A stretch of DNA of 6,062 nt from Deltaproteobacteria bacterium (lineage in GTDB: Bacteria > Desulfobacterota > Syntrophia > Syntrophales > UBA2210), in assembly GCA_030603465.1 (NCBI GenBank), contig JAUVXT010000159.1, positions 1 through 6,062 on the forward strand, in the 5' to 3' direction. Of the stretch, positions 1 through 6,062 are shown piece after piece (positions within the stretch are counted from its first letter, which is position 1; each line of letters opens with the position of its first letter). Position numbers and translations under genes: made by a program. A model generated the notes under the pieces. The model was given only the letters and a program-made list of their open reading frames with translations, was not told where the DNA came from and searched no databases.

Positions 1-590
1 AAATCAATCACTACCAGCGGTTCTTCTCCGTATTTCTTCTCAAAGTCTTTTCTGTATTCATCCACTATTGACAGCAATATCTGATTTCTCTCTTTTATCG
101 AAAAAACATCGTCCTGTCCCAGGGTAATGTCTAAACTGAACTTATTGGGGAAAAATGGGTATGATGTTTTTCCCTTTTTAGCAGCATTTATTTTTCCTTG
201 AATCTCTGGTGGAATTATCGCTCTTATCCCTATAATTTTTCTCACATTGTCTATCAAATAGGCCTCGTTTCCTTTTTTAAGAGCGGTAGCTACTCTGGAT
301 AAAATCACTGGAGTAATAATTTGATCTTTATCAAATATAGTATCATCGGGATTTTTGTGTTTCTCTATTCCGGGGAAATTCAAGGAAATGACGCCTTCTG
401 TTACATACTTTGCCGGATATTTCAGCATTGTTACTCCCATCACCGCGATAGCACAGATCAGGGTGCCAGCTATGATGAACCCTTTCCACTTCCACAGAAC
501 CAGCAGATAATCAAGAAGATTTATCTCATCCTCATAATAGTCTTCACGGCGTCTTCCTCTCATATTTCTTCTATCTTTTTCTTCTGTCAT
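1..590 (-). CDS. Wzz-like chain-length determinant / polysaccharide co-polymerase, N-terminal part (C-terminus beyond left edge)
   Basis: An open frame runs from the ATG at 588-590 to the window edge without a stop (196 codons visible). The start is supported by GGAGGAA just upstream (594-600 on the complementary strand). Residues 1-22 are hydrophilic and rich in Arg, Asp and Glu. They are followed by INLLDYLLVLWKWKG (23-37), the typical entry into a Wzz domain, then one hydrophobic segment at about 38-56, which I read as the first membrane helix. The following residues would be periplasmic and include YPAKYVTEGVISLNFPG at 58-74. Wzz family proteins (Pfam Wzz) sit in the inner membrane and control polymer length in Wzy-dependent pathways, or act as export co-polymerases. 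The second membrane helix, and any fused tyrosine-kinase domain, would lie outside the window, so the subtype cannot be told. The sugar-nucleotide genes upstream fit this role. It is separated from fcl by 336 bp of repeats, so it may have its own expression control. Confidence 0.85.
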   Translation of the reverse strand, partial: MTEEKDRRNMRGRRREDYYEDEINLLDYLLVLWKWKGFIIAGTLICAIAVMGVTMLKYPAKYVTEGVISLNFPGIEKHKNPDDTIFDKDQIITPVILSRVATALKKGNEAYLIDNVRKIIGIRAIIPPEIQGKINAAKKGKTSYPFFPNKFSLDITLGQDDVFSIKERNQILLSIVDEYRKDFEKKYGEEPLVVID

Positions 591-652
591 GGCTTCCTCC
601 GAATGCTAATCGTCTTGAAGTTGGTAGAGAATACTTTTTCGGGTCACTTCTC

Positions 653-710
653 ATTTGAAGCTCCCCGCAACTTGTTGCGGGAAATTTCCGACCTTCAAGT
701 AACTTAAGTT
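653..710. repeat. Compound hairpin followed by a 10-bp palindrome (REP-like intergenic repeat)
   Basis: An inner perfect hairpin, CCCGCAA (664-670), loop CTTG, TTGCGGG (675-681), is enclosed by an outer arm pair, ATTTGAAG (653-660) with CTTCAAGT (693-700), which has one G-T wobble. Directly after it comes AACTTAAGTT (701-710), a perfect 10-bp palindrome. This is the first part of the 336-bp gene-free stretch at 591-926, in which I find no gene. On the transcribed (minus) strand the hairpin is not followed by a T tract, so it is not a standard terminator. It looks like a dispersed palindromic repeat of the REP or IS200/IS605-end type, but I cannot count copies elsewhere. Confidence 0.6.
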
Positions 711-753
711 GACGTTGACCTATGGCATTGAGCACACTTCTCTTTAATGTTGA

Positions 754-776
754 GGTTCAATCTGCAAGATTGAACC
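754..776. repeat. Perfect 10-bp inverted repeat with 3-nt loop
   Basis: GGTTCAATCT (754-763), loop GCA, AGATTGAACC (767-776). The ten pairs are perfect, which is much more than expected by chance in so short a spacer. No T tract follows on either strand. It lies between fcl and the Wzz-like gene and would be in the leader of the latter if the two are cotranscribed. Confidence 0.65.
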
Positions 777-825
777 AGCGTAGGGACATAACTTATTGAT
801 TCTTTTGGGCACTATTCAGATACAC

Positions 826-880
826 GGCCTGTTCGGGGAACAGGCCCTACAATATGTAGGGGCCGATGCCCCCATCGGCC
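826..880. repeat. Three abutting hairpins sharing GGCC ends
   Basis: Three stems are packed end to end. The first is GGCCTGTTC (826-834), loop GGG, GAACAGGCC (838-846). The second is CCCTAC (845-850), loop AATAT, GTAGGG (856-861). The third is GGCCGATG (861-868), loop CCCC, CATCGGCC (873-880). Neighbouring stems share one or two bases at their borders, and each of the two outer stems is bounded by GGCC. The GTAGGGGC core resembles palindromic intergenic repeats that I recall from several environmental bacterial genomes. That is memory, not a search. No T tract follows, so termination is not supported. The remaining bases to 926 hold nothing else I can name. Confidence 0.65.
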
Positions 881-926
881 TTAAACATGCTTTGTAAAAG
901 TTACCTTCCATTATAATGACGACGCG

Positions 927-2069
927 TCACGCATCATGGCTTTTCGCTGTGCCGCCATATTTAATCACAGAATTTCTATACCATTCTACAGTTTTCTTCA
1001 ATCCTTCCCGGAAATCCGTTTTGGCCTTGAATCCGAATTCCGCGGACGCCCTCGATGTGTCAAGCATTCTTCTCGGCTGACCGTCCGGTTTCGCCGTATT
1101 CCATCGAATCCGGCCATTAAATCCCGTAAATTCCACAATCAATTCTACCAGATCTTGAATCGCAATTTCAAACCCTGCGCCGATATTGACCGGCTCGCTT
1201 TTATTATATTTTTCCGTTGCGAGGATGATCGCCTCGGCTGCATCATCAACGTAAAAAAATTCGCGCGTCGCTTCTCCCGTCCCCCACACCTCGACGGTTG
1301 TTTCATTGGAAGGGGATTTAGCTATACCATACCCCGAAAGTATTTTGATTAAATTATCTGGAGATTTATTTTCACCCGCATCGATATTTTTGCCCACATC
1401 CCCAAATCTATGCAAATCTCTTTCAATCAAGTCAAATCGCCCTTCATCCAGAAAGGCGGCGAGACAAAACTTTCTTATCAGGGCCGGAATAACATGAGAG
1501 GAACGAAAATCAAAATTGTCGCCGGGGCCATAGAGATTGACGGGCAGGAGAAATATGGAGTTGAAACCGTACTGCTGACGGTAGGCCTGCGACTGCACCA
1601 GCATCATCTTTTTGGCAAGTCCGTAAGGAGCGTTGGTCTCTTCCGGATAGCCATTCCAGATATCATCCTCTTTGAAAGGAACCGTTGTGAATTTGGGATA
1701 GGCGCAGATTGTCCCGATAGCCACGAACTTGTCGATTTTTCTCAGATATCCCTCGTGAATCAGTTGAACACCCATCATCAGATTGTCATAAAACAGAGTC
1801 GCGGGATTTTCCTGATTGAAGCCTATACCCCCGACACGTGCCGCCAGATGTATAACAACATCCGGATTCAAGTCATCATACATCCGCCGAATATCTTTCA
1901 GCCTGGTTAAATCATATTTGTCGTAACCGGCAACGGATATATTGCCACAACCCCTTTCCCTCATCTTTGCGATCAGATAACCGCCCAGGAAACCTTTACC
2001 TCCGGTTATCGTGATCCTTTTTGATCGCAAATCCGAATGCGAAAAATTGGAGACTGATTGCTTTTGCAT
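927..2069 (-). CDS. fcl: GDP-L-fucose synthase (GDP-4-keto-6-deoxymannose 3,5-epimerase/4-reductase)
   Basis: This cytoplasmic NADPH enzyme makes GDP-L-fucose from the product of Gmd. The 380 residues form an extended short-chain dehydrogenase: cofactor motif TGGKGFLG at 22-29, LAARVGGIG at 75-83, [10 protein letters not shown] at 118-127, PYGLAKK at 148-154 and [10 protein letters not shown] at 191-200. From memory of E. coli Fcl (S107, C109, Y136, K140, H179), the counterparts here are T120, C122, Y149, K153 and H192, all shifted by 13. The usual serine is therefore a threonine. The chain is longer than the usual 310-330 residues, partly from a 13-residue N-terminal lead but mainly from about 45 extra residues at 202-258, before [18 protein letters not shown]. 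Longer forms with a similar 'DLh...ilskYGI' insert are, as I recall, known in other bacteria, so this is a subtype and not damage. The ATG has AGGAT eight bases upstream, and the next Met (36) lies past the cofactor motif. The toxin gene is 120 bp upstream. Confidence 0.95.
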   Translation of the reverse strand: MQKQSVSNFSHSDLRSKRITITGGKGFLGGYLIAKMRERGCGNISVAGYDKYDLTRLKDIRRMYDDLNPDVVIHLAARVGGIGFNQENPATLFYDNLMMGVQLIHEGYLRKIDKFVAIGTICAYPKFTTVPFKEDDIWNGYPEETNAPYGLAKKMMLVQSQAYRQQYGFNSIFLLPVNLYGPGDNFDFRSSHVIPALIRKFCLAAFLDEGRFDLIERDLHRFGDVGKNIDAGENKSPDNLIKILSGYGIAKSPSNETTVEVWGTGEATREFFYVDDAAEAIILATEKYNKSEPVNIGAGFEIAIQDLVELIVEFTGFNGRIRWNTAKPDGQPRRMLDTSRASAEFGFKAKTDFREGLKKTVEWYRNSVIKYGGTAKSHDA

Positions 2070-2103
2070 ATTATAAGATCCTATTTGCTTAAAAAAATCA
2101 ATG

Positions 2104-2122
2104 AGGTCAGGTTCAGACCCCT
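2104..2122. repeat. Repeat-like motif with imperfect inverted symmetry upstream of fcl
   Basis: On the minus strand this reads AGGGGTCTGAACCTGACCT, with GGTC and GACC as outer arms (2105-2108 and 2116-2119) and a mostly unpaired centre. Motifs built on GGGGTCTGA are, in my memory, common in intergenic repeats near mobile elements of environmental bacteria. It lies in the 120-bp spacer between toxin and fcl and is followed on the minus strand by a T-rich stretch (2091-2097). The stem is too weak to call a terminator. Confidence 0.3.
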
Positions 2123-2189
2123 TCCGCTTCTTTCTTCCTGTCTTTTACAAGGGCTCTCAAAATTTTTATTAAATCGAAAAGGCGCGCCA

Positions 2190-2459
2190 TCAGGTGAACC
2201 TTCTATATATTCCCTTACGATGACCTATCCTTACGATTTCTATCGTCACTATATCAGAATATACCGAATATATTATCCTATAGTCGCCTACCCGAAGGCG
2301 ATATGTATATTCTGCGCCATGCAGCTTACGACTCCCGGGGGGATAGGGATTGCCAGGCAGTGTTTCAATAGTTTTAAGAATTCTTGAAATGGTCTTCTTG
2401 TGAAATTTTTTGATCTCTTTTCGATCAGATTGTTTCCACTCGATCTTATATGAGGCCAT
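2190..2459 (-). CDS. RelE/ParE-superfamily toxin (probable mRNA interferase)
   Basis: This 89-residue basic protein has the usual length of a RelE-type toxin. The order of elements fits the ParE/RelE fold: a first strand (YKIEW, 4-8), helices with many Lys and Arg (10-34), LPGNPYPPGSRKLHG (34-48), then YRLRVGDYRIIYSV (53-66) and IVRIGHRKGIYRRF (75-88). The signature residues R54, R56, R61, H80, R81 and Y85 are all present, which favours RelE-like ribosome-dependent mRNA cleavage over ParE gyrase poisoning, though the assignment is from motif only. Its ATG overlaps the end of the antitoxin gene by 14 bp and has no good ribosome site of its own, so translation is probably coupled. The gene appears intact. 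Confidence 0.88.
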   Translation of the reverse strand: MASYKIEWKQSDRKEIKKFHKKTISRILKTIETLPGNPYPPGSRKLHGAEYTYRLRVGDYRIIYSVYSDIVTIEIVRIGHRKGIYRRFT

Positions 2460-2646
2460 CGTTTTTTAACTCAGCAAGAAACCTTTTGTGAGATATTGCT
2501 GGTTCATCTCTTCTCTCAGCCACAGCAGCTAAGTCGTCGATATCCTCGATCAACTCTTGAAATTTAGAGATAGACAAAATAACCGATTTTTTCTTACCCT
2601 TTTCATCTGTTATATATTGAGGGCAAACATTGTCTAACCTTATCAT
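2446..2646 (-). CDS. Antitoxin, Phd/YefM-like, partner of the RelE-type toxin
   Basis: This 66-residue acidic and mixed-charge protein is encoded directly before the toxin with a 14-bp overlap, the usual antitoxin-first order. YITDEKGKKKSVILS (11-25) followed by a helix with FQELIEDIDDL (29-39) matches the N-terminal dimer and DNA-binding part of short Phd/YefM-type antitoxins. The C-terminal part, ERRDEPAISHKRFLAELKNDGLI (44-66), would wrap the toxin. The start is supported by AAGGAG (2655-2660 complement) eight bases upstream. Antitoxins of this kind repress their own promoter, alone and with toxin, and a palindrome over a possible -10 box lies just upstream. The family assignment is less sure than that of the toxin, and another small antitoxin family is possible. 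Confidence 0.8.
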   Translation of the reverse strand: MIRLDNVCPQYITDEKGKKKSVILSISKFQELIEDIDDLAAVAERRDEPAISHKRFLAELKNDGLI

Positions 2647-2671
2647 TGGAGTATCTCCTTCCTGATTACAG

Positions 2672-2702
2672 TGATACTATCATCTCAAATATGGAATCGC
2701 AA
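2672..2702 (-). promoter_or_regulatory. Possible promoter with overlapping palindromic operator for the toxin-antitoxin pair
   Basis: On the minus strand TTGCGA (2697-2702) and TAGTAT (2674-2679) are spaced by 17 bases; each matches four of six consensus positions. The -10 candidate lies inside an 11-bp perfect palindrome with a one-base centre, TGATA-G-TATCA (2672-2682). A palindrome over the -10 box just ahead of the antitoxin start suits autorepression. This is inferred from sequence only. Confidence 0.4.
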
Positions 2703-2759
2703 ACCAAATTGGCATTCCTGCGCTTCGTCTGACCTTTGTAGCCGCGTCTTCTACCTCTG

Positions 2760-2784
2760 CACAGCGCCGCTGTGATTTACAGCG
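2760..2784. repeat. Two mutually exclusive small hairpins downstream of uxs
   Basis: CACAGC (2760-2765), loop GCC, GCTGTG (2769-2774) can form one hairpin. CGCTGT (2768-2773), loop GATTT, ACAGCG (2779-2784) can form another using the same central arm. They begin eight bases after the uxs stop codon on the minus strand. No T tract follows, so a role as terminator is doubtful. They may affect 3' processing of the upstream transcript or be repeat remnants. Confidence 0.4.
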
Positions 2785-2792
2785 TGAATCTC

Positions 2793-3746
2793 TTACTTCA
2801 AAAGGCGACGGAAGTAGTCGATCGTTTTTTTTAGGCCTGTCTCTAGATCTATAGTCGGTCTCCAGTCAAGTTCTCTCTCCGCCAGGCTGATGTCGGGTTT
2901 CCGGCGAAGCGGATCATCTTGAGGAAGAGGCTCAAAAATTATTTTTGAACGGCTCGCCGTCAATCGTATGATCTCTTCGGCAAGTTGAAGAATAGTATAT
3001 TCGCCGGGGTTCCCAAGATTGACGGGGCCCGTAAAGTCCCTGGATTTCGCCATCATTCGTATAAAGCCCTCGATCATGTCATCCACGTAACAGAACGAAC
3101 GCGTCTGGTTTCCATCGCCATAAACGGTGATATCATCCCCGGCAAGGGCCCGGACGATGAAATTACTGATGACACGCCCGTCATTCGGGTGCATGCGTGG
3201 GCCGTAGGTATTGAATATTCTCACAACCTTTATACTTACATCGTTCTGCCTGTTGTAATCGAAGCAGAGGGTTTCCGCGCACCGCTTACCCTCGTCGTAA
3301 CAGGATCGGATCCCTATGGGATTGACGTTTCCCCAGTAATTCTCTTTCTGTGGATGCTCTTTGGGATCGCCATATATCTCGCTTGTCGAAGCCTGAAGTA
3401 TCGTGGCATTCACCCTCTTTGCGAGACCGAGCATATTGATCGTTCCCATCACATTTGTCTTGATTGTCTTTACCGGGTTATACTGATAGTGCACCGGCGA
3501 CGCGGGGCACGCAAGATTGTAGATTTCGTCGACCTCCAGGAGTATCGGCTCCACGAGGTCATGGCGGACAAGTTCAAAATTGTGCCTTGAAAGAAGTGCA
3601 TCTATGTTTTTTTTTGTCCCGGTAAAGAAATTGTCGAGGCAAATCACATCATTGCCGTTTTTCATCAGTTTCTCGCAGAGGTGCGAACCCAGAAATCCGG
3701 CCCCACCCGTTACTAATATTCTTCTTTGATTATGATAGTTCTCCAT
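2793..3746 (-). CDS. uxs: UDP-glucuronate decarboxylase (UDP-xylose synthase)
   Basis: This cytoplasmic NAD+-dependent extended short-chain dehydrogenase oxidises UDP-glucuronate at C4, decarboxylates it and reduces the intermediate to UDP-xylose. The 317 residues are the usual length for a bacterial form without a membrane anchor. Motifs in order: [10 protein letters not shown] at 13-22, [20 protein letters not shown] at 65-84, [11 protein letters not shown] at 118-128, YDEGKR at 150-155 with the Y150/K154 pair, [19 protein letters not shown] at 178-196, TRSFCYVDD at 215-223. The [14 protein letters not shown] and TSEIYGDP segments separate Uxs from epimerases and from dTDP-glucose dehydratase. 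ArnA-type or UDP-4-keto-pentose enzymes are less likely because the ugd gene supplies the substrate just upstream, with a 22-bp gap, and no aminotransferase is near. The ribosome site is weak (GGCGGA about 9 bases before ATG), so reinitiation after ugd may help. Confidence 0.94.
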   Translation of the reverse strand: MENYHNQRRILVTGGAGFLGSHLCEKLMKNGNDVICLDNFFTGTKKNIDALLSRHNFELVRHDLVEPILLEVDEIYNLACPASPVHYQYNPVKTIKTNVMGTINMLGLAKRVNATILQASTSEIYGDPKEHPQKENYWGNVNPIGIRSCYDEGKRCAETLCFDYNRQNDVSIKVVRIFNTYGPRMHPNDGRVISNFIVRALAGDDITVYGDGNQTRSFCYVDDMIEGFIRMMAKSRDFTGPVNLGNPGEYTILQLAEEIIRLTASRSKIIFEPLPQDDPLRRKPDISLAERELDWRPTIDLETGLKKTIDYFRRLLK

Positions 3747-3768
3747 AAATTTTCCGCCAGAATCATCG

Positions 3769-5145
3769 CTAAAAGTGCGTTAGAGCTCCTTTCCCTGTGG
3801 GATACACATTAAACCCCAACTCGAAAAGTCCTTTGTGGTCAAGAATGTTCCTTCCGTCAAACACAAAGGCAGGCTTTGCCATCGACCGGTAAATCCTCGC
3901 ATAATCAAGGTCCCTGTACATATCCCACTCGGTCATCACGGCAATAGCATCGCAGCCCGATGCCGCCTCGCGGGGATCTTCCACATATGAAATCTGATCA
4001 GAAAGGTCCTGAAGGTCTATTCTCGCGTTGTCCAGGGCCTTCGGATCTGTTATCCGGACATGCGCTTTTTCCTCAAAAAGCCTCCTGGCAACGTATATTG
4101 CAGGACTTTCCCTTGTATCACCGGTATTCGCCTTAAAGGCAAATCCGAATAGACAGATTTTCTTACCGGCAAGAGTATTGAACATGGCGCTCAGCATATT
4201 ATGAACAAAACGTTCCTTCTGATAGTCGTTTATACTGACAACACCCTCCCAGTAATCGGCGACGTCTTCAAGCCCGTAGTGTCGGCACAGGTACACCAGA
4301 TTGAGGATATCTTTCTGGAAGCAGGAACCTCCGAATCCTATACTTGCGTTCAAAAATCCGGGACCTATACGGCTGTCCATGCCCACCGCGCGGGCTACCT
4401 CTGTGACATCGGCTTCAGTCTTTTCACAAAGGGCGGAAATCGAATTTATCGATGATATCCGCTGCGCCAGAAAGGCATTGGAAACAAGCTTGGAAAGTTC
4501 ACTGCTCCATATATTGGATGTTATAATCCGTTCTTCGGAAACCCAGTTTGTATATATCCCGACAAGTTCATCCCGCGCGCTTCGGCCTTCCTCGGTCTCT
4601 CTCGAACCTATGAGAATTCTGTCGGGTTCTTCAAGATCCCTGATCGCCGTTCCCTCCGCCATAAATTCCGGGTTAGACAAAACCTCGAAACGGACGCCTC
4701 TGTTGGAGGCGGTAAGAATCCGCTCCAGCGCCTCCGCCGTTCTTACCGGCAGCGTACTCTTTTCCACGATTATTTTGTCGGTATCCGAATATTTACTGAT
4801 CTGCCGCGCCGTTTTCTCCCAATACTGCAAGTCGGCGGCCATCCCGGCTCCGTCCCCAAAGGTCTTTGTCGGCGTGTTGACACTCACGAAAATAATGTCA
4901 TGCTCTTTGATCCCCTTCTCGATATCGGTGCTGAAAAAAAGATTTCTTCCACGTGCCGTTTGGACCACCTCGTCCAGACCCGGTTCATATATTGGAAGTT
5001 TATCTGAATTCCACCGCGCAATCCTGTCATGATTTACATCAACAACTGTAACCTTATGCTGCGGGCATTTGAAGGCTATCATCGCCATCGTCGGCCCGCC
5101 GACATATCCGGCCCCGATGCCCAGTATTTTCTTATCGAATCCCAT
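3769..5145 (-). CDS. ugd: UDP-glucose 6-dehydrogenase, eukaryote-like type
   Basis: This cytoplasmic enzyme oxidises UDP-glucose twice with NAD+ to give UDP-glucuronate, the substrate of the next gene. The 458 residues contain the N-terminal NAD fold with GAGYVG (11-16), VNTPTKT (89-95), [12 protein letters not shown] (128-139), [11 protein letters not shown] (158-168), the central helical part WSSELSKL (213-220), the catalytic loop [10 protein letters not shown] (270-279) with C275, and the C-terminal UDP-binding part with [16 protein letters not shown] (332-347). From memory of human UGDH, K220, C276, D280 and K339 correspond to K219, C275, D279 and K338. The segments [12 protein letters not shown] and FNTLAGKKI and the length over 450 mark the animal and plant type rather than the short E. 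coli form. Start: ATG with GGAG seven bases upstream. It lies 115 bp after gmd and 22 bp before uxs. Confidence 0.96.
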   Translation of the reverse strand: MGFDKKILGIGAGYVGGPTMAMIAFKCPQHKVTVVDVNHDRIARWNSDKLPIYEPGLDEVVQTARGRNLFFSTDIEKGIKEHDIIFVSVNTPTKTFGDGAGMAADLQYWEKTARQISKYSDTDKIIVEKSTLPVRTAEALERILTASNRGVRFEVLSNPEFMAEGTAIRDLEEPDRILIGSRETEEGRSARDELVGIYTNWVSEERIITSNIWSSELSKLVSNAFLAQRISSINSISALCEKTEADVTEVARAVGMDSRIGPGFLNASIGFGGSCFQKDILNLVYLCRHYGLEDVADYWEGVVSINDYQKERFVHNMLSAMFNTLAGKKICLFGFAFKANTGDTRESPAIYVARRLFEEKAHVRITDPKALDNARIDLQDLSDQISYVEDPREAASGCDAIAVMTEWDMYRDLDYARIYRSMAKPAFVFDGRNILDHKGLFELGFNVYPTGKGALTHF

Positions 5146-5220
5146 GCCTTTTCTCCAGATCGTTATGAATTTCTTTCCGAGACCGTTGCAAAACCATCGT
5201 TATCTGCCATTTCGACCGTG

Positions 5221-5254
5221 ACCCCATAACCCCATGAACCGTGAACCGTGAACC
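5221..5254. repeat. Short tandem repeats between gmd and ugd
   Basis: Two 8-bp units, ACCCCATA (5221-5228) and ACCCCATG (5229-5236), run into three 7-bp units, ATGAACC (5234-5240), GTGAACC (5241-5247) and GTGAACC (5248-5254). On the minus strand this is a GGTTCAC array that starts just after the gmd stop codon. It breaks the otherwise close gmd-ugd spacing. The rest of this 115-bp spacer shows only the ugd ribosome site. Slipped-strand variation in copy number is possible, but a role is not shown. Confidence 0.7.
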
Positions 5255-5260
5255 TGCGTG

Positions 5261-6062
5261 CTACTTCCCATTGCCGATCTTGTATCCGGCATCGATGAGT
5301 GTCTTTTCCTTCTGTGCCGCTTCCATATCCGCCTTGATCATCATTGCGATTAACCGGTCAAAGCTTACCTTCGGCTTCCATTGCAACGCTTCCTTTGCCC
5401 TTGAGGCGTCGCCGAGTAAGGCATCGACCTCTGTCGGCCTGAAATATCGCTGATCTATTTCAACAAATTCTTTATAATCGAGATCAAGTTCCTGAAAAAC
5501 CTTTTCCGCAAATTCACGGACAGAATGAGTTTCCCCCGTTGCTATGACGAAATCACCCGGTTCATCCTGCTGCAACATGAGCCACATGGCCTCCACAAAA
5601 TCTCCGGCAAATCCCCAGTCCCTCTTGGCCTCAAGATTGCCGAGGTAGAGCTTATCCTGAAGCCCCAATTTTATCCGAGTCGCCGCCCTGGTAATTTTCC
5701 GTGTCACGAAAGTTTCTCCCCTTCGCGGCGATTCATGATTGAAAAGAATGCCGTTGCAGGCAAATATATTATAGGCCTGCCGGTAATTTTTTATGACATA
5801 GTAGGCATAGACCTTCGCTGCCGCATAGGGACTTTGGGGCTGGAAGGGAGTATTTTCACTCTGGGGTGGGGGGGCCGCTCCGAACATCTCACTCGACGAG
5901 GCCTGGTAGAATTTGGCCTCGATGCCCGTTTTCCGGATCGCTTCAAGCAGTCTCAATGTTCCAAGACCCGTCACATCTCCCGTGTATTCCGGCATGTCGA
6001 AACTCACCCTCACATGGCTCTGGGCGCCCAGATTGTAAATCTCATCGGGTTTGATATCGTAG
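5261..6062 (-). CDS. gmd: GDP-mannose 4,6-dehydratase, C-terminal three quarters (N-terminus beyond right edge)
   Basis: This enzyme removes water from GDP-mannose to give GDP-4-keto-6-deoxy-mannose, the substrate of Fcl. The frame stays open to the right edge: 16 codons ([16 protein letters not shown]) precede the GTG at 6011-6013, so that GTG is an internal valine and not the start. In all 266 residues are visible, and the family is usually 340-375, so about 80 to 100 residues, including the TGxxGxxG cofactor motif, lie outside. Visible motifs in window numbering: [12 protein letters not shown] (10-21), QASSSEMFG (53-61) with E58, [12 protein letters not shown] (77-88) with the Y79/K83 pair, [16 protein letters not shown] (107-122), [20 protein letters not shown] (140-159) and [19 protein letters not shown] (206-224). 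It is the furthest upstream gene here and probably heads or belongs to the nucleotide-sugar operon. Confidence 0.96.
   Translation of the reverse strand, partial: YDIKPDEIYNLGAQSHVRVSFDMPEYTGDVTGLGTLRLLEAIRKTGIEAKFYQASSSEMFGAAPPPQSENTPFQPQSPYAAAKVYAYYVIKNYRQAYNIFACNGILFNHESPRRGETFVTRKITRAATRIKLGLQDKLYLGNLEAKRDWGFAGDFVEAMWLMLQQDEPGDFVIATGETHSVREFAEKVFQELDLDYKEFVEIDQRYFRPTEVDALLGDASRAKEALQWKPKVSFDRLIAMMIKADMEAAQKEKTLIDAGYKIGNGK

Noticed and set aside
321..707. Plus-strand open frame of 128 codons
   Set aside because: It lies antisense to the Wzz-like gene, which has a good ribosome site and family motifs, and runs into the hairpin repeats. It has no recognisable motif.
861..880. Hairpin as intrinsic terminator for fcl
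   Set aside because: The stem is strong, but on the minus strand it is followed by CCTACATATTG and not by a T tract.
653..880. CRISPR-like array
   Set aside because: The stems differ in sequence and spacing, and there are no repeated units with regular spacers.
936..1910. Plus-strand open frames opposite fcl
   Set aside because: They are antisense shadows of a gene with clear enzyme motifs over its whole length.
2070..2075. TATAAT on the minus strand as a promoter for fcl
   Set aside because: It abuts the ATG, so transcription would start inside the gene, and no -35 box lies at the right distance except a run of T.
2058..2387. Plus-strand open frame of 109 codons
   Set aside because: It is antisense to the toxin and the toxin-fcl spacer, with no family motif; the minus-strand RelE signature is clear.
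2985..3590. Plus-strand open frame of 201 codons
   Set aside because: It is antisense to uxs and has no recognisable domain.
4301..5032. Plus-strand open frame of 243 codons
   Set aside because: It is antisense to ugd. Its length follows from the codon use of ugd and it shows no domain.
5163..5210. 15-codon minus-strand open frame before ugd
   Set aside because: No ribosome site and no known family; too short to support.
6011..6013. GTG as start of the gmd frame
   Set aside because: The frame continues upstream with YNLGAQSH, a conserved Gmd segment, so the GTG codes for an internal valine.

Overview
This window is part of a surface-polysaccharide (capsule, exopolysaccharide or O-antigen) biosynthesis locus. 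Every gene I can support is on the minus strand, so the reading order is from right to left: gmd (cut by the right edge), ugd, uxs, a small antitoxin-toxin pair, fcl, and a Wzz-like chain-length protein (cut by the left edge). The moderate base composition, the eukaryote-like UDP-glucose dehydrogenase, the plain Shine-Dalgarno sites and the hairpin-rich intergenic repeats suit a free-living Gram-negative or deep-branching bacterium, for example Desulfobacterota, Nitrospirota or a related metagenomic lineage. This is an inference from style. Nothing here fixes the taxon.

Layout on the + coordinate axis: 1-590 Wzz-like N-terminal part; 591-926 gene-free, packed with short perfect inverted repeats; 927-2069 GDP-L-fucose synthase; 2070-2189 short spacer with a repeat-like motif; 2190-2646 RelE-type toxin and Phd/YefM-like antitoxin with their own promoter-like region; 2647-2792 spacer with two competing hairpins; 2793-3746 UDP-glucuronate decarboxylase; 3769-5145 UDP-glucose 6-dehydrogenase; 5146-5260 spacer with short tandem repeats; 5261-6062 GDP-mannose 4,6-dehydratase, lacking its N-terminus.

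The four enzymes make up two complete two-step pathways. Gmd and Fcl turn GDP-mannose into GDP-L-fucose. Ugd and Uxs turn UDP-glucose into UDP-glucuronate and then UDP-xylose. The polymer made here may therefore contain fucose and xylose or glucuronate, and the Wzz-like membrane protein would set chain length or help export. The toxin-antitoxin pair sits between the two halves of the fucose pathway and looks like an insertion into an existing sugar cassette.

I see no RNA gene, CRISPR array, transposase or convincing intrinsic terminator. I did not find a clearly new system. The least explained parts are the hairpin cluster at 653-880, the toxin-antitoxin insertion, and the sequence variants in Fcl.
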